From the NCBI GenBank assembly GCA_963713965.1, contig OY970217.1:3534001-3598000 (forward strand): a stretch of DNA of 64,000 bases. Reading direction: 5' to 3'. A program made the position numbers and the translations under genes. The notes under the pieces are model-generated. The model was not told where the DNA came from. It worked only from the letters and a program-made list of their open reading frames with translations, and did no database searches. The DNA is from CALAGB01 sp963713965 (GTDB lineage: Bacteria; Chloroflexota; Chloroflexia; Thermomicrobiales; Thermomicrobiaceae). Numbering within the stretch: position 1 is the first letter of the stretch; every line of letters starts with the position of its first letter. Positions 17,728-26,066 of the stretch are shown piece after piece.

Positions 17728-19005
17728 CTAGACCGGGAACAGTTTGCGTTCGACGGCGGCCCGGTGGAGATCAGTCCGGAAATCAGGATGGGCGACGCTG
17801 ATGAGGAGCTCGGCGCGCTCGCGTAACGATCTCCCCCGCAGGTTGACCACGCCATGTTCAGTTACGATGCACTGTACGTGACCACGCGTCGTTACAACAC
17901 CAGCGCCTGGTTTGAGCCGTGGAACGATGCGCGACGTCGCGCCGTTCTGGGCGGTGGAGGGGAGCGCGATGATCGCTCGACCGTCTTTGGCTCGGATCGC
18001 GCCTTGAATGAAGTCCATTTGGCCACCGATGCCGCTGAAAATGCGCTCTCCAATCGAATCGGCGCAGACCTGGCCTGTGATATCGATCTCAATGGCGGAG
18101 TTGAGTGCCACCATTGAATGTTGTAGTCGGATCTCAGCCGGATCGTTGACGATGTTGGACGGATGAAACTCCACGAACGGGTTGTCGTTCACGAAATCGA
18201 AAAGTCGCTGCGTTCCACTCGCGAATGAGGTGACGATTCGACCCTGGAAGCGAGTTTTGAGTCGATTGGTCACAACCCCTGACTCGACCAGGTCGATCAG
18301 TTCATCGGTGAACATCTCGGTGTGGACGCCAAGGTCTTCGTGGTTGGGCAAAGCGCGCAGCACGGCCGCTGGGATCGACCCGATTCCGACCTGCAGTGTG
18401 GCGCCGTTGGGAATGATCGACGCGACGTTGTCTCCGATACGTCGCTCTGTTTCGGAGATAACAGGCGGCTCGTGTACCGGAAGCGGACGATCGACCTCGA
18501 CCGCCGCGGTGATGCGGCTGACGTGGACCGCCGAATTGCCCATAGTGCGCGGGACGCGGGGGTTGAGTTCGGCGATGACGACTTTGGCGCTGTCGACAGC
18601 AGCGCGTGCGCAGGCGATGGACGTGCCAAGACGACAGTATCCGTGGAGATCGGGAGAGGAAAGCTGCACGAGTGCAACGTCAACTGGGAGGGTCCCATCA
18701 GACATGAGAGACGGGATCTCCGACAGAAAGACGGGAGTATAATCCGCATCCCCGGCGTTTACGGCGCTACGCACGTTCCCGCCGACGAAGAGCGCGTTGA
18801 GACGAAGACGTCCCGCATAGTCAGGTGACACGTAGGGCGCCGGGACCTCCGTGTGAAGATGCATGATCTCCACGTCGTTGAGCTCATCGGCACGCCTCAC
18901 GAGCGCCTCTATCAGGGACGTAGGCGCCATGGCTGCCTCATGAACGTAGACGCGGTCTCCCGAGTTCACGAGTTTCACGGCGGCATCCGCGTCAACCACC
19001 TGCAT
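17728..19005 (-). CDS. Acetyl-CoA hydrolase/transferase family protein (4-hydroxybutyrate CoA-transferase-like)
   Basis: Family I CoA-transferase that moves CoA between acyl groups through a glutamyl-CoA intermediate, or hydrolyses acetyl-CoA. 425 residues from an ATG with GGGAG five bases upstream. Visible: LQVGIGSIPAAVLRAL, then LGVHTEMFTDELIDLVESGVVT, whose HTEM Glu is probably the CoA-carrying residue, and GIGGQMDFIQGA with SRIVPRLKPGAGVVTTR in the C-terminal domain. Substrate cannot be told from sequence. It is a single gene, far from the crotonase/CaiB operon but possibly in the same acyl-CoA metabolism. Confidence 0.88.
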   Translation of the reverse strand: MQVVDADAAVKLVNSGDRVYVHEAAMAPTSLIEALVRRADELNDVEIMHLHTEVPAPYVSPDYAGRLRLNALFVGGNVRSAVNAGDADYTPVFLSEIPSLMSDGTLPVDVALVQLSSPDLHGYCRLGTSIACARAAVDSAKVVIAELNPRVPRTMGNSAVHVSRITAAVEVDRPLPVHEPPVISETERRIGDNVASIIPNGATLQVGIGSIPAAVLRALPNHEDLGVHTEMFTDELIDLVESGVVTNRLKTRFQGRIVTSFASGTQRLFDFVNDNPFVEFHPSNIVNDPAEIRLQHSMVALNSAIEIDITGQVCADSIGERIFSGIGGQMDFIQGAIRAKDGRAIIALPSTAQNGATSRIVPRLKPGAGVVTTRGHVQCIVTEHGVVNLRGRSLRERAELLISVAHPDFRTDLHRAAVERKLFPV

Positions 19006-19082
19006 AACCACTCCCAACTGAGCACCGTGTACCTTCAACTGGATCTTAGAATACCGTAGATTCGAAACAGGCTCGTGCCGGT

Positions 19083-19096
19083 CATCTGTACAGATG
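19083..19096. promoter_or_regulatory. Perfect 14-bp palindrome between divergent genes
   Basis: CATCTGTACAGATG is centred between the divergent CoA-transferase and XPB helicase genes, about 80 and 60 bases from the two starts. It has the form of a dimeric repressor operator; the regulator is unknown. Confidence 0.35.
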
Positions 19097-19154
19097 GCAT
19101 GTATCATCGGGGATTCATGGCCCTTTTCTCCTGACCGAACGATTTGGTGATCAC

Positions 19155-20741
19155 ATGCGGCGCGATGCGCGTACACTCGTCTTTCAAAACGACCATTCCA
19201 TACTGCTCATGTCGGACACCGCAGGCTTCGACTCGGCACGCGACATGCTGCGTTCGTTTGCTGAGCTCCAGCAGGCGGCTGGTCCATACCACGTCTATCG
19301 AGTGAGCGATCTTTCCCTCTGGTCTGCCGCCGCCTCGGGCATGAGTTCCCGCGTGATCATGGCGTGGTTGGCCGAGTTGGGCCAGAACGAACCGCCGGCC
19401 AGCCTTATCGCTCACATCCAACGTGCGATGGCTGCCTTCGGTGTGCTCCGACTCTCAGGAGATCCCGATTCGCTGCGGTTGGAATCCGAAGACAGGGCGC
19501 TGCTGCGCCAGATTGCTGACGAATACGGACTCAAACTCGATGGTGCAGTCGTGAATGTACCGGCGTCAATTCGGGGCTGGGTCAAGGGAAGATTGGCTGA
19601 GCGTGGCTACCCAGTCCTGGATGAAGCGTCGATGTCGACTTCACCTCGGTTCGACTTCGATCTCAACCCTGACGTGACGTTGCGGCCCTATCAAGCACAG
19701 GCGGTGAGACGGTTCGTCGATCGAGCGGTCTCTGGCGGTGTCGTTCTTCTCCCGTGCGGCGCCGGCAAGACGGTCGTAGGAGTCGCAATTGCGGCATCGC
19801 TCGGGGCTCGAACGCTGATCATCACGCCGAGCCGCACGATCGGCGACCAGTGGATCGCGCACTTCTCGTCCATGACGACGGTTGAGTCGAAATCGATCGT
19901 CACCTATCGAAGGGGCGTTCCCACTGGACCGATCACGGTCGCGACGTATCAGGCATTGACGTCGTCGGCTGGTGGGAATGGCGCTGGTCTCGCGGAGGTG
20001 CTCGATCAACCGTGGGGGTTGATCATTTACGACGAAGTGCATTCGTTGCCCGCGGACGTCTTTCGCCAGAGTGCGACCGTTCAGTCGATCAGGCGGCTCG
20101 GATTGACGGCCACACTGGTTCGCGAGGACGGGCGCGAAAGAGAGGTCTTCTCGCTTGTGGGTCCAACCGTCTACTCGGCGCCGTGGCGCGAGCTTGAGCG
20201 ACATGGCTGGATCGCGCCGGTCGACTGCGTGGAGCTTCGCATTCATCTCTCGCGGAGCCGCGAAGTGACCGCTGACCGGATGTTGGCCGCCAAACTGAAG
20301 GTGGTCCGTCGCATCCTGGTACGACATCCAGACGATGCGACTCTGCTGGTTGCCCACCGACTGACCGAAGTGGCGGCTGTTTCGCGAGTTGCCGATGCGC
20401 CCATGGTTACTGGCCAAACGCCAGCGCGATCCCGCGGTGATCTCTATCTGCGTTTTCGATCGGGCGACATCCGGCGGCTGGCGCTGTCACGCGTTGCCAA
20501 CGTCGGTGTCGACCTTCCGTCGGCTTCCATACTCATCCAAATCTCAGGGGCGTTCGGATCACGTCAGGAGGAAGCGCAACGAGTCGGACGCGTACTGCGG
20601 CCAAAGGCCAGCGGCGATCGAGCCACGTTCTACACGTTGGTCATCGCTGGAACGCGAGAGGTCGAGTTTGCGGCTAGACGGCAACGATTCCTGATCGACC
20701 AGGGATACCGCTACCGGGTGTTGGACGTGGACTCCACGTGA
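19155..20741 (+). CDS. XPB/Ssl2-type superfamily 2 DNA helicase
   Basis: Bacterial homologue of the nucleotide-excision-repair and TFIIH helicase XPB, 528 residues. The N-terminal third matches the XPB damage-recognition region. Then come Walker A LLPCGAGKTVVG (about 196-207), the DEVH box (about 293), the RED motif in VREDGRE (about 320), which in archaeal XPB helps open damaged DNA, and motif VI QRVGRVLRP (about 474). In archaea XPB pairs with the nuclease Bax1; no such gene is adjacent. The 3' end overlaps the convergent acyltransferase gene by 31 bases. Shine-Dalgarno is weak. Confidence 0.9.
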   Translation: MRRDARTLVFQNDHSILLMSDTAGFDSARDMLRSFAELQQAAGPYHVYRVSDLSLWSAAASGMSSRVIMAWLAELGQNEPPASLIAHIQRAMAAFGVLRLSGDPDSLRLESEDRALLRQIADEYGLKLDGAVVNVPASIRGWVKGRLAERGYPVLDEASMSTSPRFDFDLNPDVTLRPYQAQAVRRFVDRAVSGGVVLLPCGAGKTVVGVAIAASLGARTLIITPSRTIGDQWIAHFSSMTTVESKSIVTYRRGVPTGPITVATYQALTSSAGGNGAGLAEVLDQPWGLIIYDEVHSLPADVFRQSATVQSIRRLGLTATLVREDGREREVFSLVGPTVYSAPWRELERHGWIAPVDCVELRIHLSRSREVTADRMLAAKLKVVRRILVRHPDDATLLVAHRLTEVAAVSRVADAPMVTGQTPARSRGDLYLRFRSGDIRRLALSRVANVGVDLPSASILIQISGAFGSRQEEAQRVGRVLRPKASGDRATFYTLVIAGTREVEFAARRQRFLIDQGYRYRVLDVDST

Positions 20742-21706
20742 CGCTCTGCGTCAGACGGCGACGAGAGTTTGGGCACGTTGCCGTGTTCCGAGATCGTGGT
20801 TGGAACGGGCCCGATGCCTTCGCCTCGCTGCTGCAGAGTCTCCGGCGGCGCTCCCCAAACGCGCTGAAGCACGCCCCACTGCGTGGGATCGTGGGCGATC
20901 ATCTTCTCCAACGCGCGAGCCATTATCTGAACATTCGTGCGTAGGTCGGCTTCACGATCGTGCGAGCGAACGAGTTCGAGCGGTGGATGGATGTAAACAG
21001 CCGAGCGACGAGCAGAGGTTCGTACCGTGTAGGCGGGAATTAGCGCTGCCCCGGAGCGCATCGCGAGGAGCGCTGGACCGGCCGGCAAAGAGGCGGTCTC
21101 ACCAAAGAACTCCACGTCCATTCCCTGGTGAGAAACATCGCGGTCGCCGGCAACGAGAAGTGCGCCGTTTGATCGCAGCAAGCGGAGGATTGGCGGAATT
21201 GCTTCGCGTCCCGGAGGGAGAATGTCCACTCCTGTGGCGCTGCGGAGTCTGACCATGAAGTTGAAGAGCCCGGATGGTTGTACTCGTTCGGCGATGATGG
21301 CGGAACGGATGCCGATGGATGCCGGATATTTCCCCACCACGCTGAAATTGCCAAGGTGCGCCGATAGAATGACAACGCCTTTGCCATCCTTCAGCGCCTG
21401 GTCAAGGTGTTCCTTGCCATGAACCGTCAATAGTTCATGGAACACATCCTGATCGACAGTCCGAAGCCGAAGCATGTCGTAGTAATTCGCGTTTACGGTG
21501 ATGAAGACCTTGACCGCGTCGTACTGGTAACGAATCCAGGACCGGTCCGGTTCGACGTGTCGCAGGTTTTCGATCACTTGTGACCGAGTTGGCACTTTCA
21601 CCAGATAGAAGATGGCTGCGAGAAAGCGACACAGTCCGTAGCCGAACCACGCCGGAAGAATTGGGGTTAGGAATGCTCCGATTCGCAGTGCTCTCAGGGT
21701 CCACAT
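20711..21706 (-). CDS. LpxL/HtrB/PatA-type lysophospholipid acyltransferase
   Basis: Membrane-associated acyltransferase of the lauroyl/PIM acyltransferase family, 331 residues. An N-terminal hydrophobic helix (about 8-35) precedes the core. SAHLGNFSV corresponds to the catalytic His motif, followed by the GDRDVSHQGMDVEFFG and ASLPAGPALLAMRSGA regions typical of the family. Chloroflexota lack lipid A, so a PatA-like role acylating an inositol-mannoside lipid is the more likely use, supported by INO1 nearby (inference). Its ATG directly follows the stop of the upstream unknown gene, so the two are co-translated. Confidence 0.85.
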   Translation of the reverse strand: MWTLRALRIGAFLTPILPAWFGYGLCRFLAAIFYLVKVPTRSQVIENLRHVEPDRSWIRYQYDAVKVFITVNANYYDMLRLRTVDQDVFHELLTVHGKEHLDQALKDGKGVVILSAHLGNFSVVGKYPASIGIRSAIIAERVQPSGLFNFMVRLRSATGVDILPPGREAIPPILRLLRSNGALLVAGDRDVSHQGMDVEFFGETASLPAGPALLAMRSGAALIPAYTVRTSARRSAVYIHPPLELVRSHDREADLRTNVQIMARALEKMIAHDPTQWGVLQRVWGAPPETLQQRGEGIGPVPTTISEHGNVPKLSSPSDAERHVESTSNTR

Positions 21707-22366
21707 TCAGGCGTCCTCACGACTGATTGCAGTTGTTCCGAATTCCGGCAGCGTTGCCTCGGCGGGTTCGTCCCACAATGATCGGTCACAATCCCACTGC
21801 AGCACAAACTCACGGATCGTCTTCTCGACTATTGCTCCAGTCCGGTACCAACCGCTCTGAACCTGGCCGTCCTCATACAGGTTCGGACCGAGTGGCTCTA
21901 GCCGTAACTGGATCGAGGCGCCACCGGGACGAAGAATCGCCGCCGCGAAGTAGTCCGAAGTTTCGCCGGGTTGCGAATCGTTCGATATACACAGGTGGGC
22001 AGGCCCGCGAAACAGGCTCCGTGTTGATCGAATTCCGTCATTCCCGTCGACAAATTCCATCGAGATACATGCCTCCTCGACAGAGGGGCATGCAGCCGAC
22101 AACAAAGATTCGAGCATACGCCACGCGCCGAGCTTGACCGAGACGATTCTTAGTTTAGATTGACCAGAACTTGGCACGGTCCCCTCAAGGACGATTAGCC
22201 GCCCACGCTCATCGACCGATAGCCCTCGGAATTTTGCTATTAGACGATCGCGTTCCCGGCGATCACGCTCGATGTCAGCCGCGAATCGTGCGACCACCGA
22301 AGAATCAGATCGCTCGTGGAGGACGTATGAGAGGTTGATTGCGATGGCCGATTGCGTGCTGGTCAT
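21707..22366 (-). CDS. Protein of unknown function, co-translated with the acyltransferase
   Basis: 219 residues, soluble-looking, no transmembrane helix or signal peptide. The N-terminal half has a charged helix (ERDRRERDRLIAKFRGL) followed by a predicted beta-rich part with alternating hydrophobics (GRLIVLEGTVPSS, LRIVSVKLGAW, ISMEFVDGNDG, GASIQLRLEPLGPNLY). I recognise no family. The stop codon abuts the ATG of the acyltransferase, so a function tied to that enzyme is likely. Start chosen at an ATG with AGGA five bases upstream; another ATG 57 bases earlier lacks one and would lie close to the INO1 terminator. Confidence 0.72.
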   Translation of the reverse strand: MTSTQSAIAINLSYVLHERSDSSVVARFAADIERDRRERDRLIAKFRGLSVDERGRLIVLEGTVPSSGQSKLRIVSVKLGAWRMLESLLSAACPSVEEACISMEFVDGNDGIRSTRSLFRGPAHLCISNDSQPGETSDYFAAAILRPGGASIQLRLEPLGPNLYEDGQVQSGWYRTGAIVEKTIREFVLQWDCDRSLWDEPAEATLPEFGTTAISREDA

Positions 22367-22446
22367 CTCAATCCTTGCCTTGGGACAGAATCCAAATCCG
22401 TTGCGGGTCGAAACCGCTTGCATCTAAACCCGCGGAAAGTGGCGCG

Positions 22447-22475
22447 AAAAGGCGGCCGGTAGTTGGCCGGCCGCC
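22447..22475 (-). terminator. Rho-independent terminator of INO1
   Basis: 9-bp G+C-rich stem (GGCGGCCGG and complement, 7-base loop) followed on the minus strand by TTTT. It separates INO1 transcription from the unknown gene and acyltransferase downstream. Confidence 0.75.
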
Positions 22476-22507
22476 GCATGGTCATTCAGGAGAGGGTGTT
22501 CGCCGGA

Positions 22508-23623
22508 CTAGTCGCCGCCGCTAACTTCGACAGCCACTCGCTGAGCGGCGGTTTCTCGGATGAAGCTCTCAACCATCTCGCGCGCCTCGTCGTCATGATA
22601 CTGGATCGGTGGCGATTTCATGAAATACGCCGAAGGAGCCAGCAACGCTCCGCCGATTTTGTTGTCCATCGCGAGCTTGGCGCAGCGCAACGCGTCTATC
22701 ACAACGCCAGCCGAATTTGGTGAGTCCCAAACCTCGAGCTTCATCTCGAGGTTGAGCGGTACGTCGCCGAATGTCGTACCTTCAACACGAATGTGCGCCC
22801 ACTTGCGATCCTTCAGCCACGGAACGTAGTCGCTCGGACCAACGTGCACGTTCTCGGAATCCAACGGGTAATCGATCTGACTTGTCACGGCGTTGGTCTT
22901 GGAGATTTTCTTGGACTCCAACCGCTCGCGCTCCAGCATGTTGAGGAAGTCGGTGTTGCCGCCGAAGTTCAGCTGATAGGTGCGATCGATGCGCACGCCT
23001 CGATCGGCGAAGAGACGGGTCAGCATGCGATGGGTGATGGTCGCCCCGACCTGGCTCTTGATGTCGTCACCGATGATCGGCAGTCCGCGATCGCGGAATC
23101 GCTTCTGCCAGTACTCCTCGCGAGCGATGAAGACCGGAATGCAGTTAACAAATGCGCAACCCGCCTCCAAGACTTGCTCGACGTACCACTTGGTCGCCAT
23201 CTCACTGCCAACTGGCAGGTAGTTGATGACCACGTCAGTCTTTGTGTCACGCAGGATGCCGACGATGTCGGCCGTAGGGCCGGGCGCCTTAGTAATGATC
23301 TCAGAGAGATACTTGCCGAGACCGTCATGGGTCATTCCACGGTAGACCGGCACGCCAAGGTGCGGGACGTCGGCGAAACGAAAGGTGTTGTTCGGCTCGG
23401 CGTAGATCGCTTCAGAAAGATCCTTGCCGACCTTGTTCACGTCGACGTCAAACGCGGCACTGAACTCGATATCACCGATGTGATAGCCACCCAGGTCGAC
23501 ATGCATGAGACCCGGCACAAACTCCCTCGGGTCCGCATTCTTGTAATACTCGACGCCTTGAACGAGAGATGAAGCGCAGTTTCCCACCCCGACAATAGCT
23601 ACGCGAATCTTCTTGTCACTCAT
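22508..23623 (-). CDS. ino1: Inositol-3-phosphate synthase
   Basis: Converts glucose 6-phosphate to inositol 3-phosphate with catalytic NAD. 371 residues with the short prokaryotic form typical of actinobacteria: GVGNCASSLVQGVEYY (NAD-binding loop) near the N-terminus, ADIVGILRDTKTDVVINYLPVGSE, then IGDDIKSQVGATITHR and NFGGNTDFLNM in the catalytic region. ATG start with GGAGGT about 11 bases upstream. The product is probably used for inositol phospholipids or inositol-capped diol lipids, reported in Thermomicrobium; a thiol-cofactor role is the alternative. Confidence 0.93.
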   Translation of the reverse strand: MSDKKIRVAIVGVGNCASSLVQGVEYYKNADPREFVPGLMHVDLGGYHIGDIEFSAAFDVDVNKVGKDLSEAIYAEPNNTFRFADVPHLGVPVYRGMTHDGLGKYLSEIITKAPGPTADIVGILRDTKTDVVINYLPVGSEMATKWYVEQVLEAGCAFVNCIPVFIAREEYWQKRFRDRGLPIIGDDIKSQVGATITHRMLTRLFADRGVRIDRTYQLNFGGNTDFLNMLERERLESKKISKTNAVTSQIDYPLDSENVHVGPSDYVPWLKDRKWAHIRVEGTTFGDVPLNLEMKLEVWDSPNSAGVVIDALRCAKLAMDNKIGGALLAPSAYFMKSPPIQYHDDEAREMVESFIRETAAQRVAVEVSGGD

Positions 23624-23773
23624 GAATCTTAGGACCTCCATTTGTGGTCGACGATATCCGTGCTTGCCCGCGGAGCACGGCCAATACCAATTTCACTCTT
23701 GGCGCTCACGCTGATCTCGCGCCATAGATGCATTGAACAACGAGATTGATGAAAATGCGAGCCAGTGACCCAA

Positions 23774-24937
23774 TTAGTTTGCGGATTTTTGAGGCGCGGT
23801 TTCGGTGAGAATAGCACTTGCGATTTGGGTAACTCGATCAGCGGATAGAAGGTCCAGACAAGTCCGCAGGTGGCATCCGTCGCGCCGTCCCAGGGAGAAT
23901 CCAACGTAGAAGCAGGGGGAGCATGGAATTTCGGATCTCACAAGGACGACCCGCGACCGGGTTGGATCCCGCAAAAACTCTTCCTCGCTAACTGCGCCGA
24001 CAGGTGACCAGGATTGTTGATTTGAAGGTCCAAAGATGGCGATTGTCGGTACCTCGAGAGCCGCGGCGAGATGCACCACTCCGCTGTCAGCTCCGATCAC
24101 CAGCCGTGCGCGACGTAACAGACTGGCGAGCTGCGGCACGGTCGTGCGGCCGACTAGATTCATCGACAGCACATCTTGCGCAATTTGCTGTGATGCATCC
24201 ATAGCGTCCGAGGCACCAACCAGTACCGCAGGAAGCCTGAAGCTCCGATATAACGCCGAAGCCACGAAAGCGAACCGTTCGGGATACCAGTTCCGGGCCG
24301 CGGCGTAGTCGCCGACCGAGGGATGTATCACGACGAAGTCTTCCGGAACGCCGGTTGCTCTCAGCAGTTCATCAACTTCACCTTCAGCTTCAGCTGGCAC
24401 GGATACCTCTGGTCGCGCTCCGCGACGATCAGCTCCAAGGAGCGCGACGACGTCTAGTCCGTAGTCATGGACCGATTTCGCCCCGAATCCGAGATCGAAG
24501 ACACGGTCAGTCAGGAACGTCCCGTGCCCGTTGTCGAGACCGACACGTTTCGTCGCACCAATGGCAGCACTAAGCCAGCCGAACTTTCGTGCGCCGAAAT
24601 GTGTCGTTAGATGATGCAAGAGGACGATTGTGTCGTAGCTGCGGGCTCTAAGTCGCGCAGTTAGCGCCAGCAACGAGGCAGCGGCCAGGGGATTCAGCAG
24701 CCCGGTCGGCTGGTCAAACGCCGCTTTGTTGAGCGTGAGGACTTCGTCGACCGCTTTGCACATGCCGAAGACCGCGGCGCCAGCACCGGCCGTCAGAACG
24801 TCGATGCGCGCGTAAGGGTGAGCACGACGAAGCGCTCCAACCGCTGATGTGGCGAGGATGGCGTCGCCCATATCGGCCAGCTTGACCACAAGAATGCGGT
24901 TGACAGAGACTCCGGTGACCGGTGCATCAACGTCCAT
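23774..24937 (-). CDS. Glycosyltransferase family 9 (heptosyltransferase-like), first copy
   Basis: GT-B fold enzyme related to ADP-heptose:LPS heptosyltransferases, 387 residues. Typical marks: ILVVKLADMGDAILATSAV near the N-terminus, VVIHPSVGDYAAARNWYPERF at the domain boundary, and the C-terminal nucleotide-sugar site VIGADSGVVHLAAALEVPTIAIFGPS. The tail has four Cys around CSPCFYVGFSLGRRDGCHLRTC. Last gene of a five-gene operon whose members overlap or nearly abut. In an organism without LPS it should build another surface glycan or glycolipid. Confidence 0.9.
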   Translation of the reverse strand: MDVDAPVTGVSVNRILVVKLADMGDAILATSAVGALRRAHPYARIDVLTAGAGAAVFGMCKAVDEVLTLNKAAFDQPTGLLNPLAAASLLALTARLRARSYDTIVLLHHLTTHFGARKFGWLSAAIGATKRVGLDNGHGTFLTDRVFDLGFGAKSVHDYGLDVVALLGADRRGARPEVSVPAEAEGEVDELLRATGVPEDFVVIHPSVGDYAAARNWYPERFAFVASALYRSFRLPAVLVGASDAMDASQQIAQDVLSMNLVGRTTVPQLASLLRRARLVIGADSGVVHLAAALEVPTIAIFGPSNQQSWSPVGAVSEEEFLRDPTRSRVVLVRSEIPCSPCFYVGFSLGRRDGCHLRTCLDLLSADRVTQIASAILTETAPQKSAN

Positions 24938-26066
24938 GACGTGAAGCGTCTTCCCTCATAGCGTCGCGGATCGTTTCCAGCGTCATCTCTCCGGCTCGGG
25001 TCCAAGAAAACGACCTGGCGTGCTTGATTCCCGCGTCGATCCGTGTGGCGCGTTCGTCATCCGATAGCCAGTTCGAAAGCGATATCGCCATCCCGTCCAC
25101 GTCCATTGGATCGATGGTCACAGCGGCATCGCCCGCAATTTCCGGTAATGAGCCGCGATTGGACACGATGCAGGGTGTGCCACACGCCATCGCTTCGACG
25201 ACCGGCATCCCGAAGCCCTCGTATAAGGACGGCAGTGTGAAGACGGTGGCGGCAGAGTAGAGACCGGGAAGTAGGTCGTCCGGTGCGTGCCCAGGGAGAA
25301 TGATCCGGCTCGAATACCGTGACCTTTGAGCAGCGTAAGTGATTTCTTCGGTCTTCCATCCCCGCTTTCCCACGAGGACGAGATGCAGGTCGGGATGTTG
25401 ATCGGCGATTCGCTCGAATGCCTGGACGAGCCGAACCAGGTTCTTGCGCGGTTGTATCGTCCCGACATACAGGACGAATGGGCCGTCGATCCCGAGCCAT
25501 TCACGTGCGCGATCGATCTCAGCCCGAGACGCGGGCCGAAAGCGCTCGTCGACACCATGGTGGATGACGGTGATCTTCTCGGGTGGCACGCCGTAGCGCG
25601 CGACGAGATCCTGCTTCGTAGACTCCGAGATCGCGATAACTCGACGCGCTGCTTTTACGCTCCAGCGCGTCGACCATTCCAGATAGCGCCGGGCGGAATC
25701 GGTATGCGCGTCCGGCTCGTGTAAGTAGCCGAGATCATGGACGGTGACCACCGTGGCATCAGGATGGACCGGCGGCACGACGTGAGAGGGCACAAACAGG
25801 GCGTCGACCGGATGACGCGCGAGCTCGGCAGATAGGCGGCAATGCGTCCAGAGGCGCGGAAACGGGATGAGTCGCTGAGTTACGTCGGCGCGCTGCCGGA
25901 ATGGTATGGGTTGTTTGCCATTGACGAAAAGCCGAACTTGCTCGTCGATGATGAGGTCGAGAAGCTCTTGAATGATTCGTTGGGAATAGCGCTCAGTGCC
26001 GGTCTGCTTGGCGATCGCCGCTCTACTGGCGTCAATGCCGATCCTCAACGCGCGCGCGTTAGCCAT
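24927..26066 (-). CDS. Glycosyltransferase family 4 (GT-B, retaining)
   Basis: 379 residues. N-terminal acceptor domain (GIDASRAAIAKQTGTERYSQRI), then FVLYVGTIQPRKNLVRLVQAFE opening the donor domain, and the EX7E-type donor site in LPSLYEGFGMPVVEAMACGTPCIVSNRGSLPE, the retaining-mannosyltransferase hallmark. Mannose transfer from GDP-mannose is plausible but not proven. The ATG overlaps the end of the preceding GT9 gene by 8 bases; an upstream frame extension reads as antisense-like sequence and was not used. Confidence 0.9.
   Translation of the reverse strand: MANARALRIGIDASRAAIAKQTGTERYSQRIIQELLDLIIDEQVRLFVNGKQPIPFRQRADVTQRLIPFPRLWTHCRLSAELARHPVDALFVPSHVVPPVHPDATVVTVHDLGYLHEPDAHTDSARRYLEWSTRWSVKAARRVIAISESTKQDLVARYGVPPEKITVIHHGVDERFRPASRAEIDRAREWLGIDGPFVLYVGTIQPRKNLVRLVQAFERIADQHPDLHLVLVGKRGWKTEEITYAAQRSRYSSRIILPGHAPDDLLPGLYSAATVFTLPSLYEGFGMPVVEAMACGTPCIVSNRGSLPEIAGDAAVTIDPMDVDGMAISLSNWLSDDERATRIDAGIKHARSFSWTRAGEMTLETIRDAMREDASRHGR

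Noticed and set aside
17524..17826. 100-codon plus-strand frame between gyrA and the CoA-transferase
   Set aside because: Overlaps the conserved end of the CoA-transferase and lacks a ribosome binding site.
19006..19176. N-terminal extension of the CoA-transferase
   Set aside because: Extension is not family-like and crosses the palindrome and the divergent gene; ATG at 19005 has GGGAG and fits family length.
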